Source: Lacimicrobium sp. SS2-24
GTDB taxonomy: Bacteria > Pseudomonadota > Gammaproteobacteria > Enterobacterales > Alteromonadaceae
Direction of reading: 5' to 3'
Assembly (NCBI RefSeq): GCF_002201535.1
Contig: NZ_NIWW01000007.1
Location: 168,139-232,138, forward strand
DNA length: 64,000 bases
In this document: piece after piece, positions 46,786 through 56,425 of the stretch
Position numbering within the stretch: position 1 is the stretch's first letter
Layout of the letters: every line of letters starts with the position of its first letter
The notes under the pieces: model-generated
What the model saw: only the letters and a program-made list of their open reading frames with translations
Told to the model about the DNA's origin: nothing
Databases searched by the model: none
Made by a program: the position numbers and the translations under genes

Positions 46786-47347
46786 GTGATGAGCAAAAAC
46801 CCCATGAGATTCGTCTGATCGTGGCAGTCAACTAACCTGGTGCCACACAAACAGGGCACAGGACTTTCTGTATTCGCAGCCTCTTTATCCAAATCTGATG
46901 GTGTTATTCAAGCTGAAGGCCAATGCAATCCACTTCCAGTCTTTTAAACAGGCAAAACAGCAGGGACTCCGGGTAGGCAGAGTGAGAGGGTACTTTGCCA
47001 TTCCCTCATTACTGGAAAGTGGAATCAGTATTGCCGAAGTAACCACCGATGAGCAGTTATTCAGGATGCTGGCCCGCCGCCGGGTCGATTTGGTTGCAGC
47101 TGATCTGCTAAACGGTCAGCATGTACTGCAAACCTTTTTGCCTCAGCATGCACCTGGCATTGACTGGATATCGCCGCCCCTGGAGTCCCGTCCTCAATAT
47201 CTGGTGCTCTCCCGGCACTATCCCGGCACAGAGGCACTGATGGAAAAATTTAATCTGGGCCTGAGCCAGTTGCGACAATCGGGGGATTACCAGATTATTA
47301 TCAACACCTTATTGCCAATCAGTTATCAACAACTACTACAGGAATAA
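46786..47347 (+). pseudogene. Decayed solute-binding protein gene (SBP_bac_3 type)
   Basis: The open frame 46898-47347 encodes only the C-terminal lobe (for example VTTDEQLFRMLARRRVDLVAAD and YPGTEALMEKFNLGL). In the same frame upstream, coding-like sequence continues (RAQDFLYSQPLYPNL), and in another frame 46791-46835 reads KPHEIRLIVAVN then TAA, like the first strand of a mature binding protein. So the N-terminal lobe has been mostly deleted and the gene frameshifted. The 149-residue remnant may still be translated. Confidence 0.6.
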
Positions 47348-47440
47348 ACATTCTTTAAATACCGATAGGCGAATTCCAAGGGGCATTGAGGATTGTGATG
47401 AAGCAGCTTAGCTGGCATCGAAATGGAAGTAGCGGGTGTA

Positions 47441-48982
47441 TCAGTTAAGCGAGCTCCCCTGTTCATAAATCTGATGGAATACCCCCTCGGCTTTTAGTTT
47501 TTGCACGGTTCTTTCCAGATTGGGTAATAAATGTAACTGCGCGGAACGTCGGGAAATACCGATATATACCGGGCGGCTGGCGTGACGTCGGTATTGCGCT
47601 TTTTTGATCAGTGGCGCGTTACCCGACTTGTTAATCAGATAATCCATCACGATCTCGGAGCCAATCACCACATCGATACGCTGCTTTAACAGCATATCGA
47701 TGAGCATATGGTTTTTAACCACAGGGATTTTATTCAGTGTCGAATCCTGATCAAATTGTTCAAAGTACTCACTGTCACGCAATACCCCAATGCTAAGATC
47801 TTTAAGATCATCGTAATCGTCAATGCTCAGGGCGGAGTCCTTGGGTAAATAAAAAGCCTGAGGTGAGTCTGTGGTAATCGGTGGTTCAATGAAATGAATC
47901 CACTGCTCCCGCTCCTCTGAGTGAAATAAACTGATATAGATGTCCGCCTCGCCCGTTTCCAACATCCTGATACAGCGGGCAAAAGGGCATGGCAGATAGT
48001 CCAGTGCAATGCCAGTTTCCTGACTGATGCGCTCGATGATTGTGATATCCAGTCCGTGAGGTGCTTGTTCAGGTTGGTAGATAATAAAAGGGGGAAAGTC
48101 ATCCACGGCAACTTTGACAGGTGCAGGCAGATATTCCGCAAAAGTAGATTGATAAAAGAGGCGCAGATCGGCGCGGTCCCCAGAAGGCAGATGCCGCAAG
48201 TGAGCATTCAAAAAGGCTTCCGTGGGGTAGAGGCTTGTGAGAATACGATTGACCTGCTTAATCACATTTTGACCTATTTCGGAGCGGCTGCAGGCTATGT
48301 GACTGATTATATACTGCTGTTCTTGTTCAAGGGGAATGGATGCAATGGTACTGTTCGGTAATGGGGTCAGGGACTGTTTATACACGTCAGACGGATAATC
48401 CAGCACGACATCCACAAACCTTTCTGTCAATAATTTCGGCTCTGCCAGATTGCGGTTGTCCACGCTGTAGTAGGTGACTTGGCTAGACGCCAATTGTGAT
48501 AGTTGCGCGTCGATTTCGGTACCGTAAGAAACCCCTTTGGCAATAGCAATACTGGAACCCGGGTTGGCGTTCAACAAAGCGACAATACTCCTCAATTTAT
48601 TGTCCTTGGTGATCAGGTGTGAGGGCAGGTTGACCTTCTGTGTGTTGTAGTAAAGCCTTGCCAACGGGTGAATATTGACCGGTAAGCTGAACAGGTTGTG
48701 TTTGTCACGCTCAGGGGTTCTCATCCGGTTTGATACGCAGGTGTTGCGGGTTTGTCTCAATTGTAGGTCAATGCGGGCGACTGACACCGAGTTGAAGTGC
48801 AGTGCGACGTCCCTGAGCTGCGATAACACCAGGTTGGTGGTGTCCATGTTGATGGAATAAGGTGTATCGGAGAGGTAGTAATCGAGATCATACGGATCGT
48901 CCGTCAACCAGGTAATGTCGTGTTGTCCCCATGTGAAAACGGGAAAAAATATCAGCAGCCCACAAACACCCCAGTTCTGCAT
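47441..48982 (-). CDS. Tandem solute-binding-like protein (two SBP_bac_3 lobed units)
   Basis: The 513 residues start with a signal peptide (about 1-19). Two binding-protein-like units follow: one at about 20-270 (ending IGQNVIKQVNRIL) and one at about 288-505, the latter with VKVAVDDFPPFI, GLDITIIERISQETGI, ADIYISLFHSEEREQWIHF and LSIGVLRDSEYFEQF. Tandem units of this kind usually occur in sensor kinases, but no kinase or membrane domain is present here. It probably binds small ligands in the periplasm. Confidence 0.7.
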   Translation of the reverse strand: MQNWGVCGLLIFFPVFTWGQHDITWLTDDPYDLDYYLSDTPYSINMDTTNLVLSQLRDVALHFNSVSVARIDLQLRQTRNTCVSNRMRTPERDKHNLFSLPVNIHPLARLYYNTQKVNLPSHLITKDNKLRSIVALLNANPGSSIAIAKGVSYGTEIDAQLSQLASSQVTYYSVDNRNLAEPKLLTERFVDVVLDYPSDVYKQSLTPLPNSTIASIPLEQEQQYIISHIACSRSEIGQNVIKQVNRILTSLYPTEAFLNAHLRHLPSGDRADLRLFYQSTFAEYLPAPVKVAVDDFPPFIIYQPEQAPHGLDITIIERISQETGIALDYLPCPFARCIRMLETGEADIYISLFHSEEREQWIHFIEPPITTDSPQAFYLPKDSALSIDDYDDLKDLSIGVLRDSEYFEQFDQDSTLNKIPVVKNHMLIDMLLKQRIDVVIGSEIVMDYLINKSGNAPLIKKAQYRRHASRPVYIGISRRSAQLHLLPNLERTVQKLKAEGVFHQIYEQGSSLN

Positions 48983-49032
48983 ACCAAAAACACCTTTACT
49001 TCAACTCTGCAACCCCATAATAGTAGCGCAGA

Positions 49033-49055
49033 AAAAGCACCGCAGAGGTGCTTTT
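49033..49055. terminator. Terminator-like hairpin between divergent genes
   Basis: AAAAGCACC and GGTGCTTTT are perfect 9-base arms with a 5-base loop and T or A runs on both sides, so it looks like a two-way terminator. Yet the genes on both sides start here rather than end, so it may be a leftover from a lost gene or an attenuator. Confidence 0.45.
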
Positions 49056-49166
49056 GCACTGGTGTGAAACGGTGGCGAAATGGATAGCGTCTTAATTTGT
49101 CAGACTATTCACACAAACAAGTAATCCTGATACTGTCTTTTTAGTAACGTTACGCAGACCCACTTT

Positions 49167-50069
49167 ATGATCAATGTTGAACACATGAACGCGGTGTTGC
49201 AGGCATTACCAGACCCTGCGTTTATTTTTTCCCGTGAAGGTAAGTATGTGGCGGTGTTTGGTGGTCGTGATGCCCGCTATTACCATGACGGATCCGATCT
49301 GGTCGGTAAGTACATCCCCGATCTGATCAAGCCTGATAAGGCGGCCTGGTTTATACAGCAAATAGAGCGGGCTTTACGTTCTAAACACTTACTGGTTGAG
49401 GAATATGAACTCAGCAACAAGGACGTCAAGGGGCTGCCCGATCAGGGACCGGAGAAGCCGATCTGGTTTGAGGCACGCATTCAGGCGCTGGATTTTCAGG
49501 TCGACAACCAAGATGTGGTGTTGTGGGTAGCGAGTAATATATCAGAGCGCCATGAGCTTGAAATCCGACTGCGCGAACTCGGTGATACAGACCAGCTGAC
49601 AGGCCTGTCTAATCGCCGAAAGCTGCAAAGGGATCTGTCGCTTCATTTTGAAACGTTCCGGCGCCATGATGTTCCCACATCAGTTCTGATGCTGGATTTG
49701 GACAATCTCAAAAAGGTCAATGACTGCAAGGGCCACCATGCGGGCGATGAGATGATTCTGGCGCTGGCAGATCTGTGTCGTTCAGTATTGCGCAAAACCG
49801 ATCATGCCTGTCGCTTCGGCGGCGACGAGTTTGTTATCGTGTTACCGAATACACAAACCGAGCAGGCACTGCAGTTTGCCACGCGTCTTAATGAGGATGT
49901 CAGAAAAGAACTGGATCGTTTTTCTGTGGGTGACAGCACCGCCACCATTAGCATAGGGGTGACAGAAATGAACAGTGCAGATGAATCCTGCGAAGAGACC
50001 CTTAAGCGAGCCGATCGCGCCCTGTATAAGGCCAAAGGGCTGGGTAAAGACAGCGTCGTCGCCGATTAG
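49167..50069 (+). CDS. PAS-GGDEF diguanylate cyclase
   Basis: The 300 residues form a PAS sensor domain (about 1-125) and a GGDEF domain (about 135-298) that makes cyclic di-GMP. The active site GGDEF is intact at 218-222, and the inhibitory site RKTD lies at 209-212, five residues before it, so product inhibition is expected. There is no membrane segment, so the signal is sensed in the cytoplasm. It may serve pilus or exopolysaccharide control, but no target gene adjoins it. Confidence 0.92.
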   Translation: MINVEHMNAVLQALPDPAFIFSREGKYVAVFGGRDARYYHDGSDLVGKYIPDLIKPDKAAWFIQQIERALRSKHLLVEEYELSNKDVKGLPDQGPEKPIWFEARIQALDFQVDNQDVVLWVASNISERHELEIRLRELGDTDQLTGLSNRRKLQRDLSLHFETFRRHDVPTSVLMLDLDNLKKVNDCKGHHAGDEMILALADLCRSVLRKTDHACRFGGDEFVIVLPNTQTEQALQFATRLNEDVRKELDRFSVGDSTATISIGVTEMNSADESCEETLKRADRALYKAKGLGKDSVVAD

Positions 50070-50114
50070 GTGCATCAAGACTGCCCTGGTTCCGAGGCCA
50101 GGGCAGTTGGTGTA

Positions 50115-51764
50115 TCAGAATACCATTGACTTGCCGCGTCCGCTGGCCTCTGAGGCGGCATCGAGCTTACCATTGTTATCACGGCTGATGACCTGTAAAT
50201 CACCAAAACGCCGGTTGCTGAGTTTATAGCCCATCGCCTCTAGTCTGTCTTTCGTTTTTGTGGACAAGCCAGGATGATGACGAATCAGGTCTTTTGGCAG
50301 TAACTGGTGGTGTACGCGAGGGACATTCACCAGTTCTTCAGCGCTCATGTTGTAGAGCACGCGATTGAGGATAGATTGGAACACCGAGCTGATAATGGTG
50401 GTGCCCCCTGGTGATCCGGTAACCATCTCAACCTGTTCCTGTTTTAACAGAATCGTCGGGGTCATCGAAGACAACATGCGCTTTTGCGGTTCAATTTTAT
50501 TCGCCTCTTTACCAATGGCACCGAAAAAGTTCGGTACACCGGGCTTGGCACTAAAGTCGTCCATTTCGTTGTTCAGCAAAAACCCGGCCCCTTCTACAAC
50601 CACCCCATTACCGAAGCTAAGATTGATTGTCGTGGTGTTAGAAACGGCATTCCCCCACTGGTCGATTACTGAGTAATGGGTGGTGTCCTCACTTTCTTTA
50701 AGACCGGGCTGCACATTTTTTGTCACGGAAATACTGTCGATAGACACCTTTGCGGCCCGTTTTTCGATGTAGGCATCATCAAGGAGTTTGTCGGTGGGAA
50801 CGGGATAGAAATCAGGATCGCCCATGTATTCGCCCCGATCGGCGAAGCCGAGTTTGCCCAGTTCAGCCAGTAAATGGATGTATTGTGCCGAATTGTGCTC
50901 CAGCCCACTGAAGTGCTGCGTCAACTTGGCCTGCATTTTCAGCATTTGTGCCAGTACCAGGCCGCCAGAGCTGGGCGGAGGCGCTGAAAGAATACGATAG
51001 CCATTCCAGTTTTCACTGATCGGAGTGCGCCATTTCGCCTCATAGCTGGCTAAATCCTGTGGGCTGATCAGGCCCCCTTGCTCCTGCATAAACCGGGTAA
51101 TCTGACGAGCGGTTTCACCACGATAAAAGTCCTCAGGCCCCTGTTGTGCGATACGCTTTAAGGTAGCCGCCAACTGGGGTTGCTTGAACAATTGATCTTT
51201 CCGCATGCGCCCGAAAAAATGGTCAAAGTTTCGTCCCAGTCGCTCTTGTTTGACGCGTCGGATATAGCGTTGTACTGACTTCAGCAATTTAGGGTGAGGC
51301 ATGAAACCATCTTCTGCCAGACTGATAGCCGGTTGTAGCAGAGCCGACCAGTCTTTTGTGCCATGTTTTTGATGAGCCTGCCACATGCCCATCACCGCGC
51401 CTGGCACACCCGAGGCGAGAATGCCGTACAAGGGCTTTTCCTGCACTACCTTACCGGCTTCATCCAGATACATATCTTTGTGCGCGGCCATGGGGGCCTT
51501 TTCCCGATAATCGAGGAAGCTGGCCTCATTATCTTTATAGATCAGCATAAAACCACCGCCGCCAATATTTCCGGCTTCGGGCAGGGTAACGGCCAAAACA
51601 AAATTTGCCGCTACGGCAGCATCAATGGCATTGCCACCATTTTCCAGTACCTGACGGGCCACATCGGCACTGTAGCTGTCAGGCATCGCCACCGCAGCCT
51701 GTTGTGTTTGGGCAAATGCCGGCTGCGTGAATAAAAGAATTATAAGAATATATAGTCTTAACAT
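50115..51764 (-). CDS. ggt: Gamma-glutamyltransferase
   Basis: Ggt cuts glutathione and gamma-glutamyl compounds in the periplasm. The 549-residue precursor has a signal peptide (about 1-19), the N-terminal GGNAIDAAVAANFVLAV block, and the self-cleavage site before Thr in EDTTHYSVIDQWGNAVS, which becomes the nucleophile of the small subunit. GSPGGTTI forms the oxyanion region. ATG 51764 is preferred over a GTG at 51776. Confidence 0.94.
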   Translation of the reverse strand: MLRLYILIILLFTQPAFAQTQQAAVAMPDSYSADVARQVLENGGNAIDAAVAANFVLAVTLPEAGNIGGGGFMLIYKDNEASFLDYREKAPMAAHKDMYLDEAGKVVQEKPLYGILASGVPGAVMGMWQAHQKHGTKDWSALLQPAISLAEDGFMPHPKLLKSVQRYIRRVKQERLGRNFDHFFGRMRKDQLFKQPQLAATLKRIAQQGPEDFYRGETARQITRFMQEQGGLISPQDLASYEAKWRTPISENWNGYRILSAPPPSSGGLVLAQMLKMQAKLTQHFSGLEHNSAQYIHLLAELGKLGFADRGEYMGDPDFYPVPTDKLLDDAYIEKRAAKVSIDSISVTKNVQPGLKESEDTTHYSVIDQWGNAVSNTTTINLSFGNGVVVEGAGFLLNNEMDDFSAKPGVPNFFGAIGKEANKIEPQKRMLSSMTPTILLKQEQVEMVTGSPGGTTIISSVFQSILNRVLYNMSAEELVNVPRVHHQLLPKDLIRHHPGLSTKTKDRLEAMGYKLSNRRFGDLQVISRDNNGKLDAASEASGRGKSMVF

Positions 51765-51903
51765 TTTCACCGTCACAAAGAGAGTAATAACAGAGAGTTA
51801 ACCTATCCTGAGTGAGCCAGAATGTCTACGGTGAAGGGGAAAATCGGCATGTCCACTACTTATCAGAATGGCACATGCCCGATGCCTTGTCTGGCGGGCT
51901 TGT

Positions 51904-52386
51904 TTAGTCTCGTGGTAACTTGTCAGGTGCGCTTTGCTGTCTTCCTTTCACCTCATACTCGCCTTCTATGGTGTTACCCTCATCATCCCTTTGGGGGCGC
52001 TGATAGTAGCTTTGCTGCTGAGCCTGCACCATCTGAATTTGCAGTTTACTCAACAACCATCTGGCAATAAACGGACGTGTAACAGGGGCCACCAGTAACA
52101 GGCCGAAGGCATCGGTAACAAAGCCGGGCGTTACCAACAGCACACCGGCAATGGCCAGCATTAACCCTTCAAGCATTTCCTGGCCGGGTACCTGTCCGCT
52201 GTCCAGTTTGCGTCTGGCCTGAAACAAGGTGGCGACACCCTGAAGCCTTACCAGAGCGGCACCGACGGCGGCAGTGAGAATAACCAGGCCAATGGTAGGC
52301 CAGCCGCCAATGCGATCGCCTACCTCAATAAGCAATGCAATTTCTATGATGGGCATCACAGCAAACAGAAAAAACAGTTTTCCCAT
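51904..52386 (-). CDS. fxsA: FxsA family membrane protein
   Basis: The 160 residues begin with the family pattern LFFLFAVMPIIEIALLIEVG, followed by GGWPTIGLVILTAAVGAALVRLQG and further membrane segments; the C-terminal 40 residues are polar, rich in Gln and charged. In E. coli FxsA helps cells resist exclusion of phage T7 by F plasmids; the natural role is unknown. It is divergent from cutA. Confidence 0.9.
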   Translation of the reverse strand: MGKLFFLFAVMPIIEIALLIEVGDRIGGWPTIGLVILTAAVGAALVRLQGVATLFQARRKLDSGQVPGQEMLEGLMLAIAGVLLVTPGFVTDAFGLLLVAPVTRPFIARWLLSKLQIQMVQAQQQSYYQRPQRDDEGNTIEGEYEVKGRQQSAPDKLPRD

Positions 52387-52700
52387 GGGGTATCCTTATG
52401 GTCCGGCGGATCGTAACGCGATACACCAGTATGTTGGGGTCAACTATAGCAATGCAAGTGTGGTCGCACACGGCACTGCAGACGAAAACCCAGCCAGTGT
52501 GCGCCACGATTTCCAGGGTAGCCCTTGATACATAGGGTGTCGGCCCTGAGCAGCACTGCACTTATCGGCAATGGGGTCACTATTTCGTGCCTGCCACTTA
52601 AATGTTACAAAGTATATGATTGCCACAGTTTGCACCATCCGATCGCAATGGGTGATGACACAATATTTTTTTGAAAGACAAAGTGAACAGGAAGGGTCTG
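52387..52700. other. Gap between fxsA and cutA
   Basis: These 314 bases hold no gene I can support. They must contain promoters for fxsA (minus) and cutA (plus). I saw no strong hairpin or repeat. The short open frames across it lack ribosome sites and coding-like composition. Confidence 0.5.
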
Positions 52701-53024
52701 ATGACAGTATCTGATAGTTGCCTGGTGCTTTGCACCTGTCCCGATGAGGCCAGCGCCAGTGAAATTGCTACTGCGGCAGTGGAGCAAAAGCGGGCTGCTT
52801 GTGTCAGTATCGTTCCCGGTCTGACCTCAGTCTACAGCTGGCAGGGTAAAGTGGAAAAAGACCGTGAAGTGCAGCTTCTGATAAAAACCACACGCAGTAA
52901 TACCGATGCACTCTATAAGCTGGTGTTAAGCCTGCACCCTTATGATGAGCCGGAATGGCTGATCATAGATGTTGCCGGCGGCAGCACCACTTACCTGAAT
53001 TGGATTAAAAGTAGTACAACATGA
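52701..53024 (+). CDS. cutA: Divalent-cation tolerance protein CutA
   Basis: A 107-residue trimeric protein linked to copper tolerance. It shows LCTCPDEASASEIA, VEQKRAACVSIVPGLTSVYSW and HPYDEPEWLIID, all family signatures. ATG 52701 is close to an AGGAAGGG site. It overlaps dsbD by 4 bases, the cutA-dsbD order usual in Gammaproteobacteria. Confidence 0.95.
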   Translation: MTVSDSCLVLCTCPDEASASEIATAAVEQKRAACVSIVPGLTSVYSWQGKVEKDREVQLLIKTTRSNTDALYKLVLSLHPYDEPEWLIIDVAGGSTTYLNWIKSSTT

Positions 53025-54826
53025 TGATAAAAACTGTTTCCTGTTTTCTCGCCGCCTTGTTGCTGAGTGTTTCCTCTGTCGCTGTGGCGCAGGACCCGCT
53101 GGCCGATTTGTTAGGCGAGCAGCAGCAATTCCTGCCAGTGGAAGAGGCCTTTAAGTTCGAATTTCGTCAGCAAAACGACAAACTGACACTCAGCTGGCAA
53201 ATTGCCGAAGGGTATTACCTTTACAAGAAACAATTTAAAACGGCACTGACCGATGTGACTCTGTCCGAGGGGCGCTATGACCCTGCAAAGGGACAAGAAA
53301 TTGAAGATGAATATTTTGGTGTGTCTGAAGTGTATTTCGATGACGTGGTCATTGAGTACGACATCCTGGCTTCGGCTCAGGATGGTGTGGTAAAAGTTCG
53401 CTATCAGGGGTGCGCAGAGGCGGGCCTGTGCTATCCGGCTACAACGCGAGTGGTCTATCTGGATCAGGTTGGTGACGGCTCAGAGAGTATTGCGGCCCCT
53501 GAAGAGGAGTCATCGGCGAGTCGCTCGGAGCAATTTGAACTGGCTGATTTGCTCTCCAGTGAACAACACCTGCTCTGGACACTGCTGATTTTTGTCGCTC
53601 TGGGGGCGGGGCTCGCATTGACCCCTTGTGTCTTTCCGATGTATCCGATTTTATCCGGCATCATTATCGGTCAGGGCAAGGAGATCAAAACCTCAAAAGC
53701 CTTTAGCCTGAGTTTTGTGTATGTGCAGGGGATGGCCATTACCTATTCCTTACTGGGACTGGTGGTTGCCTCGGCAGGGGTCCGATTCCAGGCGGCTTTG
53801 CAACACCCTGCGATTCTGGTGACGTTCATTGCGGTCTTTTCACTGCTGGCGTTAGTGATGTTTGGCGCCTGGGAGCTGCAATTACCGGCTAAATGGCAGG
53901 AGAAGCTGAATAGCCTTAGCAACAAGCAGAAGGGCGGCAATTACACCGGTGTTTTTTTGATGGGTGCCATTTCCGGTTTGGTGGCCTCACCCTGTACCAC
54001 GGCACCTTTGACCGGTATTTTACTGTTCGTTGCCCAAAGCGGGGATTTGGTACTGGGCTTTACGGCCTTATATGCCCTGAGCATTGGTATGGGAATACCG
54101 CTGGTGCTGTTTGGTATGACCGGGGGGAAATTGTTACCCAAAGCCGGTGCCTGGATGAATATCGTCAAAGTGACGTTTGGCTTTATGATGCTGGCCGTGG
54201 CGCTGCTATTTGTCGAGCGCCTGGTGGAAAACCGCTGGACGGATCTTGGCTGGGCGTTGTTGGGTCTGGCAACGTTCAGTTATTGGCAGGTTATGAATCA
54301 GGGCACCCCCACCACCTTCTTTAAGGGCGTGCGTAGCCTGTTGATTTTCCTGGGCTTGTTTGCATCGGCATTATACGGTTACCAGGCAGTACTGCCGGGC
54401 AACAGCACCGGCATGCCCCCTGCGGTGCAACAGGTTAACAATCCGCAGCCCGTTCAACATGGTGTGGATTTCGTGCGAGTACGTGACCTCGGTGATTTCG
54501 CTGCCAAATTGCAGGCGGCCAATGCGCAAGGCAAATCGGTGATGATCGATCTTTATGCAGATTGGTGTGTAGCCTGTAAAGAGTTTGAAAAGTACACCTT
54601 TCCCGATCCGCGCGTGAAAGAGGCATTGTCCAATACCGTATTGATGCAGATAGACCTGACAGAAAACACGCCCACCAGTCTGGAATTTCAGGAGGAGTTT
54701 TCAGTCCTTGGCTTGCCGACTATCTTGTTCTTCGATGCGAAGGGCAACGAATTGCAGCGGGCCCGGGTAACCGGGTTTATGAACGCAGAGCGCTTTGCGA
54801 CGCATTTGGAAAAACTGCCGTTGTAG
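53021..54826 (+). CDS. dsbD: Thiol:disulfide interchange protein DsbD
   Basis: DsbD carries electrons from cytoplasmic thioredoxin to periplasmic DsbC and cytochrome maturation factors. The 601 residues show a signal peptide, the N-terminal periplasmic domain with the Cys pair in GCAEAGLCYP, eight membrane helices with cysteines in LTPCVFPMYP and ASPCTTAP, and a C-terminal thioredoxin domain with Cys516-Val-Ala-Cys519. All six redox cysteines are present. Confidence 0.96.
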   Translation: MMIKTVSCFLAALLLSVSSVAVAQDPLADLLGEQQQFLPVEEAFKFEFRQQNDKLTLSWQIAEGYYLYKKQFKTALTDVTLSEGRYDPAKGQEIEDEYFGVSEVYFDDVVIEYDILASAQDGVVKVRYQGCAEAGLCYPATTRVVYLDQVGDGSESIAAPEEESSASRSEQFELADLLSSEQHLLWTLLIFVALGAGLALTPCVFPMYPILSGIIIGQGKEIKTSKAFSLSFVYVQGMAITYSLLGLVVASAGVRFQAALQHPAILVTFIAVFSLLALVMFGAWELQLPAKWQEKLNSLSNKQKGGNYTGVFLMGAISGLVASPCTTAPLTGILLFVAQSGDLVLGFTALYALSIGMGIPLVLFGMTGGKLLPKAGAWMNIVKVTFGFMMLAVALLFVERLVENRWTDLGWALLGLATFSYWQVMNQGTPTTFFKGVRSLLIFLGLFASALYGYQAVLPGNSTGMPPAVQQVNNPQPVQHGVDFVRVRDLGDFAAKLQAANAQGKSVMIDLYADWCVACKEFEKYTFPDPRVKEALSNTVLMQIDLTENTPTSLEFQEEFSVLGLPTILFFDAKGNELQRARVTGFMNAERFATHLEKLPL

Positions 54827-54893
54827 GTGAAAGTTTTCAGTTTGCTGCCATCAGTTGTAAGGGGGCTACTCTGCGTAAAGTGACGTTGTACTT

Positions 54894-54920
54894 CTGCTGA
54901 TAACTCAGAGCTGATGACTG
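54894..54920. repeat. Short repeat words shared with 2557-2614
   Basis: CTGCTGATAAC (54894-54904) and CTGATGACTG (54911-54920) repeat, in swapped order, words of the inverted repeat at 2557-2614. TCAGTTTGCTGCCATCAGTTG-like sequence just after dsbD is of similar make-up. It lies in the gap between dsbD and the DUF2914 gene. Confidence 0.35.
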
Positions 54921-55018
54921 CAATCTCATTGGTAAACGGATGCAGAGTTGAACCCGCCGGCAACTATTCAACGGCTTTCGTCTACACTTATCAACATCAT
55001 AGCTTTGGAGAGCAGATA

Positions 55019-55408
55019 ATGAGGTGGTTACTGATCTTACTCCTGGGCGTTGCGTTGGGCACACAGGCGGATGTGCTGCGCAGCCAGTTAACCAGTGAAA
55101 TCCAAAATCGTGAGCCTGTGGACGATTTGCAGGACGAGGTGGTGGGACGCACCGGAGAAATTACCCGGGTGTGGTTTTTTACTCACATTGAAAATCGCAT
55201 GAATCAGCAAATCGTGCACAAGTGGTTTCACCAAGGGACACTGATGGCTGAAGTGACATTTGACATTGGTAGCAATAGCTGGCGCACCTGGTCGAGCAAA
55301 GATCTATTGCCCAAGTGGCAGGGCGGCTGGCAGGTTCAGGTATGGGCAGGTGACCAGATACTGCAAACCAAAGACTTCCAGTTTACGGTGGCCATGAACA
55401 ATTATTAG
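55019..55408 (+). CDS. DUF2914 domain exported protein
   Basis: A 129-residue protein with a signal peptide (about 1-17) and a DUF2914 domain: ITRVWFFTHIENRMNQQIVHKWFHQG, WRTWSSKDLLPKWQGGWQVQVW. The domain is a periplasmic beta-sandwich of unknown role. ATG 55019 has GGAG ten bases upstream. It sits just before hemC but reads as its own unit. Confidence 0.8.
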   Translation: MRWLLILLLGVALGTQADVLRSQLTSEIQNREPVDDLQDEVVGRTGEITRVWFFTHIENRMNQQIVHKWFHQGTLMAEVTFDIGSNSWRTWSSKDLLPKWQGGWQVQVWAGDQILQTKDFQFTVAMNNY

Positions 55409-55492
55409 GCTTGAGAGCGGATAACAGACAAGCTGATAAACCCCAGGCGCAATGTTATTATCCCGCCTGGTTTATTCTGTTAAGAGAATTGC

Positions 55493-56425
55493 ATGCATTC
55501 ATCCCTTGTCCGTATTGCTACCCGCAAAAGCGCCCTGGCCTTGTGGCAGGCAGATTATGTTAAACACGCTCTGGAGGCGGCGCATCCTGATTTACAAGTG
55601 GAACTGGTGCCTATGTCTACCCAGGGAGATCGTATCCTCGATACCCCCCTTGCCAAAATTGGCGGTAAAGGCTTGTTCATTAAGGAACTGGAAGTCGCGA
55701 TGCTGGAAGACAGGGCCGATATTGCCGTGCACTCGATGAAAGATGTGCCCATGGAGATGCCGGAGGGGTTCGGTTTGTATGCCATTTGTGAGCGGGAAAA
55801 TCCCCTCGACGCTTTTGTATCGAATCACTATGAGAGTTTGCAAGCCTTGCCAGAGAATGCCGTGGTCGGTACCTCAAGCATGCGTCGGCAATGCCAGCTC
55901 AAGGCCTGGCGTGGTGATCTGCAGATCCGCGATTTACGTGGCAATGTGAATACCCGCCTTGGTAAATTAGATCAGGGTGACTATGACGCCATTATTCTGG
56001 CCTCGGCGGGTTTGATTCGCCTTGGCATGGGTGAGCGAATCCGTCACAGTATTGAACCGGAATTCTGTTTGCCCGCAGTGGGACAGGGCGCTGTCGGGAT
56101 TGAATGTCGTCATGATGATGCGGATCTGATCGCCTTACTCGAGCCCCTTAATCATGCTCCCACGGCCATACGTGTTCAGGCCGAACGGGCCATGAACCAC
56201 ACTCTGCAGGGCGGCTGTCAGGTGCCCATAGGCGGTTTCGCCCTGCTCGAAGACGAACAAATCTGGCTGCGCGGCTTAGTCGGTGCTGTCGATGGCAGTG
56301 AAGTCATACACGCCGAAGTGCGTGGCCACGCCAGTGAAGCTGAAGCTCTGGGCAAGCAGCTTGGACAAGCACTGCTGCACCGTGGCGCAGACCGGATTTT
56401 AAACGCGCTGTATCAGCATGGCTAA
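55493..56425 (+). CDS. hemC: Porphobilinogen deaminase (hydroxymethylbilane synthase)
   Basis: HemC joins four porphobilinogen units into hydroxymethylbilane. The 310 residues include [14 protein letters not shown], the substrate-binding Asp in [10 protein letters not shown] and Cys242 in GGCQVPIGG, which holds the dipyrromethane cofactor. The gene overlaps hemD by 8 bases. Confidence 0.97.
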   Translation: MHSSLVRIATRKSALALWQADYVKHALEAAHPDLQVELVPMSTQGDRILDTPLAKIGGKGLFIKELEVAMLEDRADIAVHSMKDVPMEMPEGFGLYAICERENPLDAFVSNHYESLQALPENAVVGTSSMRRQCQLKAWRGDLQIRDLRGNVNTRLGKLDQGDYDAIILASAGLIRLGMGERIRHSIEPEFCLPAVGQGAVGIECRHDDADLIALLEPLNHAPTAIRVQAERAMNHTLQGGCQVPIGGFALLEDEQIWLRGLVGAVDGSEVIHAEVRGHASEAEALGKQLGQALLHRGADRILNALYQHG

